From Prevotellaceae bacterium (GTDB taxonomy: Bacteria > Bacteroidota > Bacteroidia > Bacteroidales > Paludibacteraceae): 32,866 nucleotides of DNA. The notes beneath the pieces are model-generated. The model searched no databases. It worked only from the letters and a program-made list of their open reading frames with translations, and was not told where the DNA came from. The DNA is taken from the NCBI GenBank assembly GCA_031260925.1, contig JAISKN010000290.1, positions 1 to 32,866 on the forward strand, read 5' to 3'. Below, in pieces: positions 29,853-32,866 of this stretch (the stretch's first letter is position 1; each line of letters begins with the position of its first letter). Position numbers and translations under genes: made by a program.

Positions 29853-31914
29853 TTATCGTTTTTTTGTAAATTTATTAATGTTTTCAAGATTAGTTTCGGC
29901 ATCTTTAAATTCAAAATAATTGACTTCTGCTTGTAATTTTTGATTGAAAATTTTTCTTAACTCATTAATAATAAATACATTAACATCATTTTGCTGTACA
30001 GATAACTGCGATGAGTTATCGCTTGCAAAACCACCATCGGCGTAACCTGCACCATAAGAGTTGGGTAAAGGATTAGATTTTGTACGTTTGAGACGAACTC
30101 CTTCAATTGCTCTTATCATAGGCACAAGAGCAGGATTTTTTAACTCTTCTTGTGGAATGACATATTCGCTTGCGTGAATAGGAAGCCCGTCAGAAGCCGT
30201 TCCGCGAACTTCGTATTTTTCGCCTTCACCCGTAAAACCACCATCAGCGTAACCTTCTCTTAATTGAATTTGCGCAGTTCCTTGTGTGCTACTTGCTGGT
30301 GCTTCAAGTGTCATTGCTTTAACTCTGTCGCGTTCGGCTTTGGCTTTGGCAATTTGTGCGCCAGCCGTAATACCAAGCAAAGCAGTAAGTGCAGCAGCGG
30401 CAATAGGTCCCGCAATGGGTCCAAGTTGCATCGCAGTTGCCCACGCAGTAATAATTCCCTGTGCTGTACTTGCAATAATCTGTGCCGTCTGCATCGCAAA
30501 ATTTGCATCAGCAAATTTTTTCTCAATTTCCAACTCTTCCGATTTTTGCTCGTAATCAAGTTTTTTCTTTTCTTCGTTATATTCGTCCTGTGAAATAATT
30601 CCTTCATTAAGTTGGTTAGTGAGTTTTGCCTGTCGTTTTTCGTATTCAGCACCGACTTTTGCAGTTTGCGCTTCCTCAATGGCAGAAACAGCATTTGCAG
30701 CCGCACCGATAAACTGCTCTGTTTGCTGAGCGTATTGTTGAGCATATTTAAGTCCAATTTGCAGTTTTGCCATTTGGAACTCTTCCTCGCTCAATAATTT
30801 TTGTTCATACTGCTTTTGCAGAATTTCCATTTCATTGGCAAAATTTTCGGAAAAAGATACAAGTTCATACTGTTCGCGTACTTGCTTTACTTTGTCCTGA
30901 AAATCTTTCTCTTTCGTATGTTTCTGTTCGTTTGTCTGTGTTTGAATTTCGTCAAGTTTGACTTGGGCAGCAGCAAGTTCTTTTGCTTGCTCGTCAGTTG
31001 GGTTTAGAACTTTTAACGCATTAACGTAATTTTGTTGAGCCACGAGCCGTTCGGCAAGCGCATCGCTTTCAATTTTTTTCTTACGTTTTTCAAGGTCTTC
31101 AACATTTTTTGCTTCGCTACTTGCAGCCAAAAGGGCTGTCTGCTGTTTAGCGTCAATAGCATCAAGTGCGGTTTTATTAACGTCTTTTACAGATTTTAGA
31201 ACTGTTGCGTCAATAGTTTTTTGAATATCAATAAGTTTTTTTGCACTATCGTCTTTAATTTTTTGCAAATTTGCTTCGTGCCGCGCCTGTAATAATTCAA
31301 GAACTTTATTTTGCTCTTCTGTCAATTTTGTTTTATCGCCATCAACGCCTAAATCTTTCTTTTGTTTTTCAAAATTTTTATTTTCATATTCAAGCGCAAT
31401 TTCTCGTAAATTATTTTGATATTCGGTTTCAAGTTCCAATTGCTTATCACGTTGCTCTTTGGTCATTTTTTCGAGTTTCACGCCGTATATTTCAGCATCT
31501 TTCAGACGTTGATTGTAGGCAGCGGTTTCAATGTCAATTTTAGCATTAATGTCTAAAAGAAGTTTTTTGCGTTCTTCGGCTTGTTTTTTAGCAAGTTTTT
31601 CATCTTCTTTTTCGGCTTTTTCGTCAGGTAATTCAAAAGAAGTAGTTTTTTTGTTTTTATTTTTTGCTTTTTTTTCGGCTTCTGAAGCATCGTCATATAG
31701 AACTTTTAACGCCATTGCCTCATTTTGCATAGTTTTAATACCCTTTGTAATTTCGCTTTCGTAATTAGCAAAATCTGATGTGCCTTCATATTTTTGTTTT
31801 TGCGCTTGTAAAGTTGCTTCAGCATTAATAATGTCTTTATTCATTGCTTCAATTATTGATAGCAAAGAATCTGATATGCCTTTATCATTTGCGTACGCCA
31901 GTAGTTTTAATGAT
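29853..31914 (-). pseudogene. 5'-truncated phage tail tape-measure-like coiled-coil protein
   Basis: The frame encodes long charged coiled coils, such as EKEDEKLAKKQAEERKKLL. An Ala/Gly-rich hydrophobic segment follows (ITAWATAMQLGPIAGPIAAAALTALLGITAGAQIAKAK). The C-terminal region has YADGGFTGEGEKYEVRG, GLPIHASEYVIPQEELKNP and a second YADGGF, a pattern I associate with Bacteroidota phage tape-measure proteins. The track's first codon (31865) is a TTG inside a helix. The frame stays open to a stop at 31917, reading LKLLAYANDKGISDSLLSI, with no ATG. The N-terminal part therefore seems lost at a junction near 31910. The C-terminus is intact. Without a start and without other tail genes it is probably a prophage remnant. 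Confidence 0.7.
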
Positions 31915-32223
31915 TTTTATGGAAAAACTGGAAGTTCTCACAGAAAAACGAAATATGGCGATTATTTAAATGTTGCAAATCTTGCCTACCCGATGTCCGA
32001 TGGACTGTATGAGCATTTTTTCAAACTCTACGATGAATGCTTAAAGAAAGGAATGCATAAGATAACGAGCGCACTTAATTTGTCTTCATCAGATATTGTT
32101 AATTATAATTTTTTTAAATCTCTATTAATTAACGGCTCTCGCTATATTCCTAATAGTTTAAAATTTGAAATTACAGACGAAAAAATAAAAGTTATAGATG
32201 CCGAATTTTTGTTATTACATTAG
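31904..32223 (+). pseudogene. Fragment of an unrecognised gene abutting the tape-measure remnant
   Basis: The downstream part of the 31780-32223 ORF, from about SFNDFYGKTG to EFLLLH, reads like genuine protein: balanced composition and an ordinary Tyr/Lys/Asp-rich sequence (KYGDYLNVANLAYPMSDGLYEHFFKLYDECLKKG). The upstream part is only the antisense of the tape-measure gene. No start codon suits the real part: the ATG at 31919 is out of frame, and the first in-frame Met is well inside. It looks like a 3' fragment whose 5' end was lost at the same junction. I do not recognise its family. Confidence 0.55.
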
Positions 32224-32225
32224 AT

Positions 32226-32675
32226 TTATAAGTTCTTAAATCTTTTACCAGTTAATGCTGTCATATCATCGTTACGAATCAACGCCCCTCCATATTGAAA
32301 GAAAACAGGTACTCCAATCATAGAATCAATGTTATATTTCATTTCGGTTTGATACATCCAAAAATTATAAAAATCCGATTGTCCAATTAATTTTCTTATA
32401 TAAGCAACAATTATCGTGCTGTCGTTTTTCTGTCTCCAATAACCTGAAATACTATATTCGCTTGGCACATAAGAAGTTAATGTGCTGTCGGCATTGGCAA
32501 TAATCAAACAACTAATAACGCCGCCATCGCCGTTAGGAAAGGTATCTAACTGTGTATCGAAACTAAACTCCCAGACCGCATTTTCAAACTTCAAATTTTT
32601 CGGTTTTTCAATCGGCGGCTTTTCGCAGCAGGCAAGCAAGAGGGCTGCGGTAAAAATTAATGCAAGTTTTTTCAT
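32226..32675 (-). CDS. Small lipoprotein of unknown function
   Basis: The 149-residue protein has a lipoprotein signal (LLLAC, Cys16) and then a short Pro/Lys linker (EKPPIEKPKN). A compact beta-rich domain follows (NAVWEFSFDTQLDTFPNGDGGV, YSISGYWRQKNDSTIIVAYI). The GYW.r..DStiiv pattern resembles small lipocalin-like lipoproteins that occur in many Bacteroidota, but I cannot name a family. It ends two bases from the plus-strand fragment's stop. A -7 box lies upstream. Confidence 0.82.
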   Translation of the reverse strand: MKKLALIFTAALLLACCEKPPIEKPKNLKFENAVWEFSFDTQLDTFPNGDGGVISCLIIANADSTLTSYVPSEYSISGYWRQKNDSTIIVAYIRKLIGQSDFYNFWMYQTEMKYNIDSMIGVPVFFQYGGALIRNDDMTALTGKRFKNL

Positions 32676-32711
32676 AAATTTTCAATTTTAGGTTAATATT
32701 TTTTTAGACCG

Positions 32712-32719
32712 CAAAGATA
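32712..32719 (-). promoter_or_regulatory. -7 box (TATCTTTG) of the small lipoprotein gene
   Basis: The minus strand reads TATCTTTGCGG 36 bases before the ATG. The -33 region overlaps the terminator of the upstream gene, and no good TTTG is seen. Confidence 0.55.
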
Positions 32720-32741
32720 GTGATTTTTTTTATAAAAAAAC

Positions 32742-32760
32742 CCCCGAAAAAAAATCGGGG
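32742..32760 (-). terminator. Intrinsic terminator of the gene at the right edge
   Basis: On the minus strand a CCCCGA / TCGGGG stem is followed by a run of T residues. It lies about 30 bases after the stop codon of the partial gene. Confidence 0.85.
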
Positions 32761-32792
32761 CATAGCCGTAAAGAGTGTTAAATAATAAAAAA

Positions 32793-32866
32793 TTAAGCTA
32801 CGGCTAAAAGGTCGCTTCCTATTTTGTGAAGTCCTGATATTATTTTTCTGCGCTGCTGCGGGCGCG
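32793..32866 (-). CDS. C-terminal end of a gene running off the window
   Basis: The frame RPQQRRKIISGLHKIGSDLLAVA ends at TAA (32793-32795), followed by a terminator. This supports a real 3' end. Only 23 residues are visible, basic and helical, and no family can be named. Confidence 0.6.
   Translation of the reverse strand, partial: RPQQRRKIISGLHKIGSDLLAVA

Noticed and set aside
31780-31903. First part of the 147-residue plus-strand ORF
   Set aside because: It is the antisense of the tape-measure coiled coil. Only the part after about 31904 reads like protein.

Overview
The window is AT-rich DNA from a Bacteroidota bacterium, most likely a member of the Bacteroidales. It carries a SusC/SusD pair, a type IX secretion (T9SS) sorting tail, many lipoproteins, Bacteroidota promoter boxes of the form TAnnTTTG, and no Shine-Dalgarno leaders. 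I cannot name a species.

Left third (1-12200, all minus strand). This holds a glycan-uptake region: a SusC-like TonB-dependent transporter, a SusD-like lipoprotein, and a lipoprotein with a formylglycine-generating-enzyme-like fold plus Big2 repeats. These are followed by a DUF4143 ATPase and a secreted beta-helix protein that resembles GH87 alpha-1,3-glucanases and has a T9SS tail. A small GIY-YIG protein and a secreted protein of unknown function lie upstream of susC.

Middle (12500-23950). Housekeeping genes: an RlmB-type rRNA methyltransferase, queG, a CYTH triphosphatase, a DJ-1/PfpI protein, a VanZ-like protein and deoC. Next is a four-gene envelope glycosylation group made of two GT2 enzymes, a GtrA-type flippase and a GT-C membrane glycosyltransferase ending in MORN repeats. 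ComF and a DUF5683 protein then diverge from one short promoter region.

Right part (24000-28230). A lipoprotein with an EF-hand-like loop, a strong candidate small RNA, a DUF2147 protein, and a SusA-like GH13 enzyme ending at a strong hairpin. Just past the hairpin lies the 3' half of a tRNA-Met-like gene (28235-28276, minus). Its orientation suggests the attachment-site scar of an integrated element occupying the right end. That end holds a small ORF, an amidoligase with a possible N-terminal helix-turn-helix, a tape-measure-like coiled-coil protein that has lost its start, a fragment of another gene abutting it head to head, a lipoprotein and the tail of a further gene.

The most striking property is repeat load. 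Heptanucleotide tandem repeats occur at six or more loci, two of them in frame inside genes. Palindromic elements starting GTCATT occur between genes, and one sits in frame inside the GT-C gene. A third repeat family supplies the last codons and stops of queG and the vanZ-like gene and touches the stop of rlmB. I did not find a convincing new defence or biosynthetic system. The best leads are the repeat-invaded genes, the small RNA and the tRNA scar with its degraded phage-like cargo.
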